A stretch of 40,783 nt of DNA from assembly GCA_016932165.1 (NCBI GenBank), contig JAFGDK010000005.1:1-40783 (forward strand). The letters run 5' to 3'. This document shows, in pieces, positions 1 to 8,928 of this stretch. Every line of letters starts with the position of its first letter. Position 1 is the first letter of the stretch. This stretch comes from Anaerolineales bacterium. Its GTDB lineage: Bacteria; Chloroflexota; Anaerolineae; Anaerolineales; UBA11579. Below the pieces are notes generated by a model. The model had not been told where the DNA came from. It searched no databases and saw only the letters and a program-made list of their open reading frames with translations. Position numbers and translations under genes: made by a program.

Positions 1-2
1 AC

Positions 3-125
3 ATCTTTAAGGGAGGGGTGCGATCAGATTTCCTTCCCTGCCCCACATCAACCGGGACCGCATTTGCCTGCCTGTGGCGGGAGATGGGGCTAAAAATCTT
101 GGCCATCAGTCTATTTCTTCAATAG
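3..125 (+). CDS. Possible 3' end of an unidentified gene entering from the left edge
   Basis: One plus-strand frame is open from the window edge to a TAG at 123-125 (about 40 codons) and has no start inside the window. The peptide ends in R-E-M-G-L-K-I-L-A followed by a short hydrophobic tail. I do not recognise the family, and a frame this short can be open by chance. It could equally be untranslated spacer upstream of tgt. Nothing else is recognisable in positions 1-200. Confidence 0.2.
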   Translation: MFKGGVRSDFLPCPTSTGTAFACLWREMGLKILAISLFLQ

Positions 126-207
126 TTGATCACACCCTGAGGGAGGATAGCTGCACAAGTATCTATCGTGGATGCTGCAAGACAGCCTGCCAGCCAATTT
201 CAGCAGG

Positions 208-1319
<1,112 letters not shown>

Positions 1320-1366
1320 TCATTTTACGTTCACGTATCTGCCCAATATTTGATAAACTATAGCCT

Positions 1367-2179
1367 ATGACACCATTCCAGGCCTTTATCATGGGGATCG
1401 TGCAGGGGATCACTGAATTCCTGCCGATCTCAAGCTCCGGTCACCTTGTACTGACCCCCTACCTGCTTGGCTGGCACATCCCAGAGGAGCAAGTGTTTGT
1501 CTTTGATGTCCTCGTCCAGATCGGCACGCTGGTGGCGGTGATCATTTATTTCTGGCGCGATTTGTGGGCCATCCTGACCGGGTTCCTGTCCTCTTTTTGG
1601 AAGAAGGAAGCCTACCAGCGAGTGGATGTCCGTATGGGTTTGTATCTGATCATCGCCACCTTACCGGCAGTTATCTTCGGCTTGCTGGTCAAGGATAGCG
1701 TCGAAGCGGCTTTCTCGAGCCCAAATTTCACCGTGCTGGCTCTGATCTTCACCGCGGTGCTGATGATTGGCGCAGAGCAAATTGGCAAGCTTCAAAACGA
1801 TCTCTCCAGGATCAATTGGTTGGACGCCCTGGTGGTTGGCCTGTTCCAGATGCTGGCCCTCTTTCCCGGTGTTTCACGCTCCGGAAGCACGATCAGCGGG
1901 GGATTGTTCCGGAAACTGGACCGCCCATCAGCCGCCCGTTTCTCTTTCTTGATGGCTGTCCCGGCTATGCTGGGGGCGGGTGCGCTGGCGGTATTTGATC
2001 TTTTGGAGGTCCCTAATCTAAGTGATTTTCTCGTCCCAATGGCGATTGGTTTTGTAACAGCCGCGATTGTAGGCTATCTCTCTATCCGCTGGCTGCTCCG
2101 CTATCTGACTACCAACCCGCTCTCGCATTTCTCTATTTATCTGATCGCACTGAGTGCCCTGATCCTGGTTCTGAAATGA
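1367..2179 (+). CDS. uppP: Undecaprenyl-diphosphatase (UppP/BacA)
   Basis: This integral membrane enzyme dephosphorylates undecaprenyl pyrophosphate to recycle the lipid carrier for peptidoglycan and other surface polymers. The 270-residue protein is highly hydrophobic with about eight membrane segments. It carries both family signatures: the Glu-rich N-terminal motif G-I-T-E-F-L-P-I-S-S-S-G-H and the second active-site motif P-G-V-S-R-S-G-S-T. Length matches the family (about 265-280). Its last codons overlap the start of the next gene by ATGA (ATG at 2176), so the two are probably translationally coupled. No clear Shine-Dalgarno precedes the ATG; a weak -10-like TAAACT lies at 1354-1359, again close to the start. 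Confidence 0.96.
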   Translation: MTPFQAFIMGIVQGITEFLPISSSGHLVLTPYLLGWHIPEEQVFVFDVLVQIGTLVAVIIYFWRDLWAILTGFLSSFWKKEAYQRVDVRMGLYLIIATLPAVIFGLLVKDSVEAAFSSPNFTVLALIFTAVLMIGAEQIGKLQNDLSRINWLDALVVGLFQMLALFPGVSRSGSTISGGLFRKLDRPSAARFSFLMAVPAMLGAGALAVFDLLEVPNLSDFLVPMAIGFVTAAIVGYLSIRWLLRYLTTNPLSHFSIYLIALSALILVLK

Positions 2180-2904
2180 AACGCCTCAGTCTGATCCTGT
2201 GGATAGTGGTTGCTTTGGCCAGTTTTCTGACAGCCTGCCAGCCATCCCCGCCGGAAATTTCCCCGCAGCTTGACCCTCTCCTGGTGCAGATCACACCAGC
2301 CTCCCGTCCGGTGATCCCGGCAGTACAGGCCTGTGGAAAATTGCTGCCGAATGTGGACCTGCGCCTGATGGAAAGGTTTGCCGCTCAGGCAGAACCTGGT
2401 TTGCTGATCCGCCTTGGAGAACCAGATGCGGATGGTGGGTTTCTGGCGCAGATTGCCAGTGAAGAGATTGCGGTAGTCTTCCACCAGGAAAATCCGGCCG
2501 GTTCTCTAACAGTTGACCAGATCCGGGAACTGTTCACCGGGCAAACCACCTCCTGGGGGGAAGCTGGCGAAGGAGCTTCTCCGGTATCTGTGTGGGCTTT
2601 ATATCCCGGTGATGAAGCCCAGCAGGCTTTCGAAGCGCAGCTGCTCGCCGGGGTGCCGCTGGTATCATCGGCTGATCTGGCCCCAGACCCGGAGGCGCTG
2701 CGTGAGGCAGTTGCTGCTGACCCCGCCGCAATCGGTTTGCTGCCGTCTGCCTGGGTGGCGGAGGGCTTGAAGTCAACCCTGGTCGGGATCCGGCTGCCAG
2801 TGCTGATCGCTTCCAGCCAGCCGCTTGATGGCCCGGCCGCTGAACTGGCCGCCTGCCTCCAGGGAGAGACCGGGCAAGCGATCCTCAGCGCCATTTACCC
2901 ATGA
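2176..2904 (+). CDS. PstS-like substrate-binding lipoprotein
   Basis: The 242-residue product begins with a lipoprotein signal peptide (hydrophobic core then lipobox L-T-A-C, lipidated Cys at about residue 21), so it should be anchored on the outer face of the membrane. The body resembles a type 2 periplasmic binding fold of the phosphate-binding PstS kind, with the family-typical segment S-L-T-V-D-Q-I-R-E-L-F-T-G and the following W-G-E-A. No ABC permease or ATPase lies nearby, so ligand and transport role are unknown. It overlaps uppP by 4 nt at its start and the acetyltransferase by 4 nt at its end (ATGA in both cases), placing all three in one translationally coupled unit. Confidence 0.8.
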   Translation: MKRLSLILWIVVALASFLTACQPSPPEISPQLDPLLVQITPASRPVIPAVQACGKLLPNVDLRLMERFAAQAEPGLLIRLGEPDADGGFLAQIASEEIAVVFHQENPAGSLTVDQIRELFTGQTTSWGEAGEGASPVSVWALYPGDEAQQAFEAQLLAGVPLVSSADLAPDPEALREAVAADPAAIGLLPSAWVAEGLKSTLVGIRLPVLIASSQPLDGPAAELAACLQGETGQAILSAIYP

Positions 2905-3686
2905 TCCAGATACTGACCGACAAATCTCAGATAGCCGCCTATCTATGGAAATCACCAGAGATCAATCTCTACCACCTGGGAGATTTGGATGCATTCTTCT
3001 GGCCCCACACCCGCTGGGTGGCAAGCCTGGAAAAGGATCAGATTACCGCTTTAGCGCTGATCTACACCGGCGAACATCCGCCGGTGCTGCTGGCAATTCT
3101 GAACGAAAACGAAATGGCAATGCGCACCCTGCTGGCAGAACTTATCCCTGACCTGCCAAAGAACGTTTACGCCCATCTCAGCCCTGGCCTGGAGACCTGT
3201 TTTGAAGCCAGCTTCGCCATGGATCACCATGGGCAGCACGACAAGATGGTGCTGGCAGAGACCAGTAAAGTGGCGCAGGTCAATACGCATCAGGTGGTCC
3301 CTCTCGCCAAGATTGACCTGCCCCGTATCAAAGCCCTTTACCAGGCAGCCTACCCGGAAAGCTGGTTTAACCCGCGCATGATCGAGACCGGGCAGTATAT
3401 CGGCATTGAAAATCAGGCGGGGCAGTTGATCGCAGTGGCTGGGGTGCATGTTTACTCGCCGGAATTCGGGGTGGCCGCCCTGGGGAACATCACCACCCTG
3501 CCTGCACAGCGCGGCCGTGGACTGGCGAAAATTATCACAGCCGGGTGCTGCCAGCGGCTTTTAGAGACGGTTGATCTCATCGGCCTGAACGTGCGAAGCG
3601 ACAATTTACCGGCTGTTCGGGTATACCAAAGCATCGGGTTCGAAAAAGTTGGCATCTATCACGAATGGATGCTGACCCGGTTGTGA
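2901..3686 (+). CDS. GNAT family N-acetyltransferase
   Basis: The 261-residue protein has an unassigned N-terminal half and a C-terminal GNAT fold. The acetyl-CoA binding motif A is seen as L-P-A-Q-R-G-R-G-L-A (Q/R-x-x-G-x-G/A) near residue 200, followed by the motif B region L-N-V-R-S-D-N-L-P-A-V-R-V-Y-Q-S-I-G-F typical of FR47-like acetyltransferases. The substrate cannot be told from sequence. The ATG overlaps the TGA of the upstream lipoprotein gene (ATGA), indicating co-translation. It is the last gene of the tgt-uppP run; the next gene is behind a 256-nt spacer with its own signals. Confidence 0.87.
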   Translation: MIQILTDKSQIAAYLWKSPEINLYHLGDLDAFFWPHTRWVASLEKDQITALALIYTGEHPPVLLAILNENEMAMRTLLAELIPDLPKNVYAHLSPGLETCFEASFAMDHHGQHDKMVLAETSKVAQVNTHQVVPLAKIDLPRIKALYQAAYPESWFNPRMIETGQYIGIENQAGQLIAVAGVHVYSPEFGVAALGNITTLPAQRGRGLAKIITAGCCQRLLETVDLIGLNVRSDNLPAVRVYQSIGFEKVGIYHEWMLTRL

Positions 3687-3731
3687 GCGGCTCACCTTCC
3701 ATATTCCTTTATTCTCTGATAAACTGGTAAT

Positions 3732-3929
3732 TTGTCAAAGCAGAAAGTTGTATTTGGAAGAAGAAAAGCAGTTGATAAATAATCCAATTTTAAAACGCCC
3801 GCATCCAGCCTTTGACAAAGCAGTAAGTGTTCTGTTAATCCATCTATTCAAAAGACCTTTGACAGAACACTAGCCCAGCCAAAAAACCGAGAATCAGGCT
3901 GGCTCCGACAACTTGTCGGAGTCTTTTTT
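3732..3929 (+). promoter_or_regulatory. Structured 5' leader of typA with stacked inverted repeats
   Basis: The spacer before typA holds several repeated and inverted elements. TTTGTCAAAGCAG at 3731-3743 is echoed by TTTGACAAAGCAG at 3811-3823. AGTGTTCTGT at 3826-3835 is matched by its inverse ACAGAACACT at 3862-3871. CCAGCC at 3875-3880 is matched by GGCTGG at 3897-3902. The last leads directly into the terminator-like hairpin at 3903-3921. TTGACA at 3812-3817 followed after 17 nt by TTAATC is a candidate promoter. Together this looks like a regulated leader whose alternative foldings could control read-through into typA; the sensed signal is unknown. Confidence 0.5.
3903..3929 (+). terminator. 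Terminator-like hairpin ending 13 nt before the typA start codon
   Basis: CTCCGACA (3903-3910), a 3-nt loop and TGTCGGAG (3914-3921) form a perfect 8-bp stem followed by TC and six T residues (3924-3929). This is a canonical intrinsic terminator. It sits immediately before the ribosome-binding region (GAGGAA) of typA, so it would be read as part of the typA leader by any promoter in the spacer. That suggests an attenuator, although it could simply end transcription arriving from the upstream operon. Confidence 0.75.
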
Positions 3930-3942
3930 GTGAGGAACTAGT

Positions 3943-5796
3943 ATGACCATAACCAGAACAGATTTACGCAATATCGCCATCATCGCTCACGTGGACCACG
4001 GCAAGACCACCCTGGTGGACGGGATGCTCCGCCAGGCCCAGGTGTTCCGCGAGAACCAGAAGGTTGCTGAGCGGGTGCTGGATTCCAACGACCTGGAACG
4101 CGAGCGCGGCATTACCATCCTGGCAAAGAACACGGCCATCCACATCCTGGACCCCAAGACCCAGCAGCGGGTCAAGATCAACATTGTGGATACACCTGGC
4201 CATGCCGACTTCGGTGGTGAGGTGGAACGCGTGCTGAACATGGTCGATGGCGTACTGCTGCTGGTAGATGCGGCTGAAGGCCCCCGCCCTCAGACGCGTT
4301 TCGTGCTGCGCAAAGCGCTGGAACTCGGTCACCGGGCGATTGTGGTGATCAACAAGGTGGACCGCAAGGATGCGGATGCCACCCGTGTGCTCAATGAGAC
4401 TTTCGACCTGTTCATCGAACTTGGCGCCACTGATCGGCAGGCTGATTTCCCAGTGGTGTATGCCGTGGCCACTGACCACAAAGCGGGCCTGAGTGAAAAC
4501 ATCGGCCCCAATCTTCAGCCTCTGTTTGAGACCATTCTGCGTGAAATCCCTGCCCCGGTAGTGGATCCGGATGCCCCGCTGCAAATGCTGGTTACCACTT
4601 TGGATTACAACAGCTACCGCGGTCTGACCGCCATCGGGCGCGTGTTTGCCGGCCAGATCGCCGTTGGCCAGCCGGTCACCCGCATCACCCTGGATGGGAA
4701 CCAACAGCCGGAAATGATCCGCTATTTGTATGAACAGGACGGCCTGACCCGTAATGAGATCGAACACGCCTCAGCCGGGGATATTGTTGCCGTGGCCGGG
4801 CTGGAGGCAGTCCAGATCGGAGAAACCCTGGCAGACCCAGAATACCCCAACCCGCTGCCGATTATCCGGGTGGAAGAACCCACCGTGAGGATGGCCTTTG
4901 GGGTTAATACCTCCCCATTCGCCGGAAAAGAAGGCCGCTGGGGCACCTCCCGGCGCATCCGTGAGCGGTTATTCAATGAATTGAAAAGCAACGTGGCCTT
5001 GCGAGTGGAAGAAACCGATAGCGCCGACACGTTCCTCGTTTCAGGGCGCGGCGAGCTGCACCTGGCAATCTTGATCGAGACCATGCGCCGCGAAGGCTTT
5101 GAATTCCAGGTCTCTCGTCCGGAAGTGATCATGCGCCCCGGCCCGGACGGCAAGCTGGAAGAGCCGTACGAAGAAGTGTACATCGAGACCAGTCCTGAGA
5201 CGGTGGGCGCTGTGGTGGAGATGCTGGGCAAACGCCGCGGCGAGATGACCAACATGGTAGATTCTTCCTCCGGCTCCACCCTGCTGACCTTTATTGTCCC
5301 CACCCGGGGTATGCTCGGCTTCCGCTACCAATTCCTGACCGCCACCCGCGGCCTGGGCGTGATGAACACGCTCTTCCACGGGTACGAACCGGCCAGCGGG
5401 GCGATCTCTTCTCGCAGCCGTGGTTCGCTGATCGCCTGGGAGCCGGGAGCGGCGACTACCTTTGGCCTGAAGAACGCCGAGGAGCGTGGTACGCTGTTCA
5501 TCCATCCGGGCACAGAAGTCTACGGCGGGATGGTGGTGGGTGAACACCAACGCCCCGGCGATCTCGAAGTGAATGTGTGCAAGACCAAGCATCTGACCAA
5601 CATGCGTAATTCGATCCGGGATATCGAAGTCCGCCTGACCCCGCCCAGGCAGATGAGCCTGGACGAGTGCATCGAATATCTGGTGGATGACGAACTGCTG
5701 GAAGTCACCCCGGAAAGCCTGCGCATCCGCAAGCGAATTTTGGACCACAATACCCGCGGCAAGAAGGTCAAGCAAGAGAAAGAAAGAACAAGCTAA
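3943..5796 (+). CDS. typA: Ribosome-associated translational GTPase TypA/BipA
   Basis: TypA is an EF-G-like GTPase that binds the 70S ribosome and supports 50S assembly and growth under stress such as low temperature. The 617-residue protein has the family length. The G domain shows G1 A-H-V-D-H-G-K-T-T, the switch [16 protein letters not shown] and G4 N-K-V-D-R. These are followed by domains II, III and V and the BipA-specific C-terminal domain ([18 protein letters not shown]). A GAGGAA ribosome-binding site precedes the ATG. The gene lies alone behind a structured leader with a terminator-like hairpin. Confidence 0.97.
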   Translation: MTITRTDLRNIAIIAHVDHGKTTLVDGMLRQAQVFRENQKVAERVLDSNDLERERGITILAKNTAIHILDPKTQQRVKINIVDTPGHADFGGEVERVLNMVDGVLLLVDAAEGPRPQTRFVLRKALELGHRAIVVINKVDRKDADATRVLNETFDLFIELGATDRQADFPVVYAVATDHKAGLSENIGPNLQPLFETILREIPAPVVDPDAPLQMLVTTLDYNSYRGLTAIGRVFAGQIAVGQPVTRITLDGNQQPEMIRYLYEQDGLTRNEIEHASAGDIVAVAGLEAVQIGETLADPEYPNPLPIIRVEEPTVRMAFGVNTSPFAGKEGRWGTSRRIRERLFNELKSNVALRVEETDSADTFLVSGRGELHLAILIETMRREGFEFQVSRPEVIMRPGPDGKLEEPYEEVYIETSPETVGAVVEMLGKRRGEMTNMVDSSSGSTLLTFIVPTRGMLGFRYQFLTATRGLGVMNTLFHGYEPASGAISSRSRGSLIAWEPGAATTFGLKNAEERGTLFIHPGTEVYGGMVVGEHQRPGDLEVNVCKTKHLTNMRNSIRDIEVRLTPPRQMSLDECIEYLVDDELLEVTPESLRIRKRILDHNTRGKKVKQEKERTS

Positions 5797-5847
5797 CAAC
5801 TCAACCGGCACCTTTAAGATTCCGCGATTGTTTTTCTCTCATCTGCA

Positions 5848-5876
5848 TTGACTGATCTGGTTTTGTTCCTTATAAT
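5848..5876 (+). promoter_or_regulatory. Sigma-70-type promoter upstream of the PLP decarboxylase
   Basis: TTGACT at 5848-5853 and TATAAT at 5871-5876 are separated by exactly 17 nt, an almost consensus housekeeping promoter. Two further TATAAT hexamers follow at 5879-5884 and 5897-5902, the last only about 10 nt from the annotated ATG, so there may be more than one start site. Confidence 0.7.
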
Positions 5877-5912
5877 CCTATAATCTTTACCTAATTTATA
5901 ATATAAAAACGA

Positions 5913-7394
5913 ATGGCGGTAGTTGTGATGGCAATTAATCTGAGGAATCCAGTCAGTTTAGACCCTGAAAATGTAGAAGACTTCCGAGATCTGGCACATT
6001 TGATGGTGGATGACATCGTGGATTATATCGCCGGACTGAGTGACAGACCTGTCTGGCAGCCCATCACCGATCAGGAAAAAAACTCCTTTAATCAGCCAAT
6101 CCCTCTTCAACCACAAGGAGAAGCTTCGGCCTATCAGGACTTCAAAGACAACGTCTTTTACCAGCCGATGGGGAACCTGCATCCCCGCTTTTGGGGTTGG
6201 GTGATGGGCAATGGCGTTCCACTGGCTGCCTTTGCAGACCTATTTGCCTCGATCATGAATCCCAACCTGGGCGGCGGAGACCATGTGGCCAATTACGTCG
6301 AGCGTCAGGTGGTCGACTGGTGCAAGCAGATTGTGGGTTTTCCATCCGATGCCAGCGGGCTGCTGGTCAGCGGAGGGTCAATGGCCAATTTCATTGGCCT
6401 TGCAGTCGCCCGGAATACGATGGCGGGATTTGATGTGCGGAACAAAGGGATTGCTGCTGCGCCTGCAAAACTGACTGTGTATGCCTCCTCAGAGACCCAC
6501 AGCTCTAATTACAAGACCGTTGAGCAGCTTGGGATCGGAAAAGATTGGATGCGCTTCATCCCTGTGGATCGAAATTTCAGCATGAATATCGATTTGTTGG
6601 AAGAGGCGATTGCCGCAGATAAAGCTGCCGGATATCAACCGGTTTGCATTATTGGCAACGCTGGCACGACCAATACTGGCGCCTTTGACAACCTGAACGA
6701 TATCGCCGATATCGCTGAACGCGAAAATGTCTGGTTCCATGTTGATGGCGCTTTTGGCGCTTTGGCCCGTCTTTCCCCCAAATATGGTCACATCACTGCC
6801 GGAATGGAAAGAGCTGATTCGCTGGCTTTTGACCTGCATAAATGGATGTATTTGCCCATGGGGGTAGCCTGTATCCTGATCAGAAACTTTGAGGATCATA
6901 TCAATACCTTTGCCGTCTCACCTGATTATCTCTCTCATATGCCAAGGGGATTGGCTGGAGGAGATCATGCCTGGTATGGAGACCTGGGGATAGAACTGAG
7001 CCGCAGCTTCAGGGCTTTAAAAGTCTGGCTGACATTCAAAGCCTATGGGATTGATCATTTTGCCCGGCAGATTGAGCAGGATATCGACCATGCAAAATAC
7101 CTGGCCCTGCTGGTCGAGCAGCAACCAAATCTAGAGCTGCTTGATTCTGTGCCTTTAAATATTGTTTGCTTCAGGTATCTTCCTGAGGAGGGGTTTGAGG
7201 GGGAGATCAATGAACTCAACCGGGAAATCATGCTGCGCCTGCACGAGCGCGGTTTGGCCGTCCCCAGCTATACCCGCCTGAATAGCAATTTTGCGCTGCG
7301 AGTGTCGATCACCAACCATCGCAGCAAGCCCGCAGATTTTGAGTATCTGGTGGAGAAAGTAATTGAGATCGGAGAGGAAATTCTCGGCGCGTAA
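5913..7394 (+). CDS. PLP-dependent group II decarboxylase (aromatic-L-amino-acid decarboxylase-like)
   Basis: The 493-residue protein belongs to the group II pyridoxal-phosphate decarboxylases, which convert amino acids such as tryptophan, tyrosine, DOPA or glutamate to amines. The PLP-binding lysine is in S-L-A-F-D-L-H-K-W-M. The aspartate that pairs with the pyridine nitrogen is in H-V-D-G-A-F-G-A, and the segment S-G-G-S-M-A-N-F is the phosphate-binding region. Length and the L-H-P-R-F-W-G-W active-site stretch near residue 90 match aromatic amino acid decarboxylases, but substrate cannot be fixed. An alternative ATG lies at 5928; neither has a good Shine-Dalgarno. No transporter or operon partner is adjacent. 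Confidence 0.9.
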   Translation: MAVVVMAINLRNPVSLDPENVEDFRDLAHLMVDDIVDYIAGLSDRPVWQPITDQEKNSFNQPIPLQPQGEASAYQDFKDNVFYQPMGNLHPRFWGWVMGNGVPLAAFADLFASIMNPNLGGGDHVANYVERQVVDWCKQIVGFPSDASGLLVSGGSMANFIGLAVARNTMAGFDVRNKGIAAAPAKLTVYASSETHSSNYKTVEQLGIGKDWMRFIPVDRNFSMNIDLLEEAIAADKAAGYQPVCIIGNAGTTNTGAFDNLNDIADIAERENVWFHVDGAFGALARLSPKYGHITAGMERADSLAFDLHKWMYLPMGVACILIRNFEDHINTFAVSPDYLSHMPRGLAGGDHAWYGDLGIELSRSFRALKVWLTFKAYGIDHFARQIEQDIDHAKYLALLVEQQPNLELLDSVPLNIVCFRYLPEEGFEGEINELNREIMLRLHERGLAVPSYTRLNSNFALRVSITNHRSKPADFEYLVEKVIEIGEEILGA

Positions 7395-7419
7395 CTTTCT
7401 TTCCAACAAGTAGGTAGTT

Positions 7420-7584
7420 TCACTTCTTCCAATTCATCAGCATGAGATCAATTACATAGATGGTGTTAGAGTTAAATCCCGATATCCGCTTGCCAAGGTA
7501 GAAATAATCACTTGATATAGGAAAAATCACCGTCGTCGGTGGATTTCTTATTTTGGTATTTACCCCAAGTTGATGCCTGTTTGA
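7420..7584 (-). pseudogene. Possible gene remnant sharing its 3' end with the EamA gene
   Basis: The minus strand from about 7584 to a TGA at 7420-7422 is open for about 55 codons without an ATG. Its last codons (L-M-N-W-K-K-stop) are identical at the DNA level, over 22 nt, to the end of the EamA-type transporter gene at 8445. This may be debris of a duplication or rearrangement. The rest of the frame shows no similarity to the transporter, so it may be no more than a small repeated fragment. Confidence 0.25.
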
Positions 7585-7586
7585 TT

Positions 7587-7734
7587 AATAACCCAAGTTG
7601 CCACCTTGTTTTGAGTAAGGTGAAATAGTGACTAAAGTAGCAACTTAGGCTAATTATATTTCTCCTCGTGCCGATGCTCTGAGTCAGCACCAGATTTTGG
7701 ATTATTTTATCTTTAGGAGGCAACTTGGGTTATT
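7587..7734. repeat. MITE-like palindromic repeat, copy 1
   Basis: Outer ends are 20-nt inverted repeats with one mismatch: left arm at 7587-7606 (AATAACCCAAGTTGCCACCT) and right arm at 7715-7734. A third, weaker arm (GTAGCAACTTAGGCTAAT, about 7638-7655) gives a compact inner unit of about 70 nt. The first 45 nt (7587-7631) reappear with a single mismatch, in opposite orientation, at 12771-12815, and the inner arm also reappears there. There is no coding capacity for a transposase, so if mobile it would need one elsewhere in the genome. It occupies most of the 346-nt gap between the decarboxylase and the toxin-antitoxin pair. Confidence 0.75.
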
Positions 7735-7740
7735 TGTTTT

Positions 7741-8067
7741 CTAGATATACTCTTCTAGTTGTTCCTTCAACTTACGGATATCATTTTGGCAAGTAGTCCA
7801 AACCAACTCGATGTCCACTTCCCCATAATCATGCACCAAGCGGTTCCTCATTCCTCGGATCAAAAACCAGGGGATTTCCGGGTTCTGCTCTTTATATTCA
7901 TCGGAGAGATTGTTACTCGCTTCTCCAATGATCTCAATCCGACGAATCACCGCATCCTGGCGCATGATATCCATCTCAAACTGTTTAAAAGTAACACCTT
8001 CTATGAATTTCAGGATCAATTCACATGCATCATGGATATCGAAAATCAGGCTCTTATCCCGAGTCAT
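7741..8067 (-). CDS. HepT-like HEPN ribonuclease toxin (DUF86)
   Basis: The 108-residue protein is an all-helical HEPN-domain toxin of the HepT/DUF86 family. The catalytic R-x4-H signature is present as R-N-R-L-V-H-D-Y (Arg74 to His79), the motif that in known HepT proteins cleaves RNA and ends with the Tyr that is AMPylated by the partner antitoxin. The start overlaps the end of the upstream mntA-like gene by 14 nt, so the two are co-translated with antitoxin first. The stop codon lies 7 nt from the edge of the palindromic repeat. Base composition is clearly lower in GC than in neighbouring genes, consistent with acquisition by transfer. Confidence 0.9.
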   Translation of the reverse strand: MTRDKSLIFDIHDACELILKFIEGVTFKQFEMDIMRQDAVIRRIEIIGEASNNLSDEYKEQNPEIPWFLIRGMRNRLVHDYGEVDIELVWTTCQNDIRKLKEQLEEYI

Positions 8068-8368
8068 ATAATTCTCGCGTATTCTTTAGAATGTTATTTC
8101 GTTTATATGGATTAGGACTTCGCTCAATTGTCTCGCGCACAATGAAATCCACCTCTCGATCAAAAATGATTTCAAGTTCTTCCTGCATTTGAATTTGATC
8201 AGTCAGAGTTCGCGAAAAATCCTCATCAAACTGTACAAGCAGATCAATATCACTGGATGGCGAAAGGTTATCATCCAAGGCAGAGCCAAATAGCTCCAGA
8301 CGTTTAATTTTCCAACGCTGGCAAAACTCTGTAACCTCTTCAAGTGGAAATTTCTGTACTGCATTCAT
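8054..8368 (-). CDS. MntA-like minimal nucleotidyltransferase antitoxin
   Basis: The 104-residue protein has the minimal nucleotidyltransferase fold: Gly28-Ser29, then after ten residues Asp40-x-Asp42 (the G-S-x10-D-x-D metal-binding motif), followed by an acidic region. Members paired with HepT inactivate it by transferring AMP to the HEPN tyrosine (type VII toxin-antitoxin). It is the first gene of a two-gene unit overlapping the toxin by 14 nt. GC content is low compared with flanking housekeeping genes. The ATG at 8366-8368 fits the family N-terminus. Confidence 0.9.
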   Translation of the reverse strand: MNAVQKFPLEEVTEFCQRWKIKRLELFGSALDDNLSPSSDIDLLVQFDEDFSRTLTDQIQMQEELEIIFDREVDFIVRETIERSPNPYKRNNILKNTRELYDSG

Positions 8369-8444
8369 AAAATCATTATAGCAGGGATTAGAAAACCCTG
8401 AATACCTGAAACTTATGCTTCTATGAAGTCGATGGTCAACACCC

Positions 8445-8870
8445 TCACTTCTTCCAATTCATCAGCAGGAGGCCAGCAATGGTCACCAACACCCCAATCA
8501 TGTTGGTGCGCGAAAGCTGCTCCTTGAAGGCCAGCAGACCTACCGGCAGCAGCAGCACGGAGACAGTCGCATTGGAGGCTAATCCAGCCAGGCTGATGTC
8601 CCAGCCAGCGCGGTAAGCCAGCAGGAATCCGAGTTCCAATCCCACTAGGGTGAAAGCCAGGCCAATTGTCGCCCAGTTCAATTGCTTCACAGACTGGCGC
8701 ACGCCCTCCTCCAAAGGAAAGAAAACCAGCAGTCCCAAACAAACCAATCCAGCCGCCAGATAGCTGACTGCCAAGGCCAGCACCGGGTTGGCTTCCTGTG
8801 GGGTGATCTTCTGGAAGATATGGTAGAAAACATTTGAGACAATCGTCAAGACAATTGCGAACCAGAACAT
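8445..8870 (-). CDS. Small EamA/DMT-type membrane transporter (half-size)
   Basis: The product, about 141 residues, is almost entirely hydrophobic with four to five membrane segments and resembles a single EamA half of the drug/metabolite transporter superfamily. Such half-size proteins probably act as dimers; the substrate is unknown. The frame is open upstream to 8927, but the ATG at 8868-8870 is preferred because a good GGAGG lies 6 nt ahead of it and the extra upstream residues are charged and not family-like. It follows the HAD gene after 58 nt and may be the last gene of that cluster. Its final 22 nt are duplicated at 7421-7442. Confidence 0.8.
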   Translation of the reverse strand: MFWFAIVLTIVSNVFYHIFQKITPQEANPVLALAVSYLAAGLVCLGLLVFFPLEEGVRQSVKQLNWATIGLAFTLVGLELGFLLAYRAGWDISLAGLASNATVSVLLLPVGLLAFKEQLSRTNMIGVLVTIAGLLLMNWKK

Positions 8871-8928
8871 GGTTGGCCTCCGGGGGGATTTTTTTGAGGA
8901 TGCAGGCGCACCTGCATTCCAAACCATT

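Noticed and set aside
7508..7723. 71-codon minus ORF crossing the palindromic repeat
   Set aside because: It is read-through of the repeat; a similar peptide (H-Y-F-T-L-L-K-T-R-W-Q-L-G-L) also arises from the other copy near 12770, on the opposite strand relative to the genes, so it reflects the repeat rather than a gene.
7421..8467. 22-nt direct repeats as integrase attachment sites or target duplications
   Set aside because: No integrase or transposase is present, and one copy is simply the coding 3' end of the transporter; kept only as a possible scar of rearrangement.
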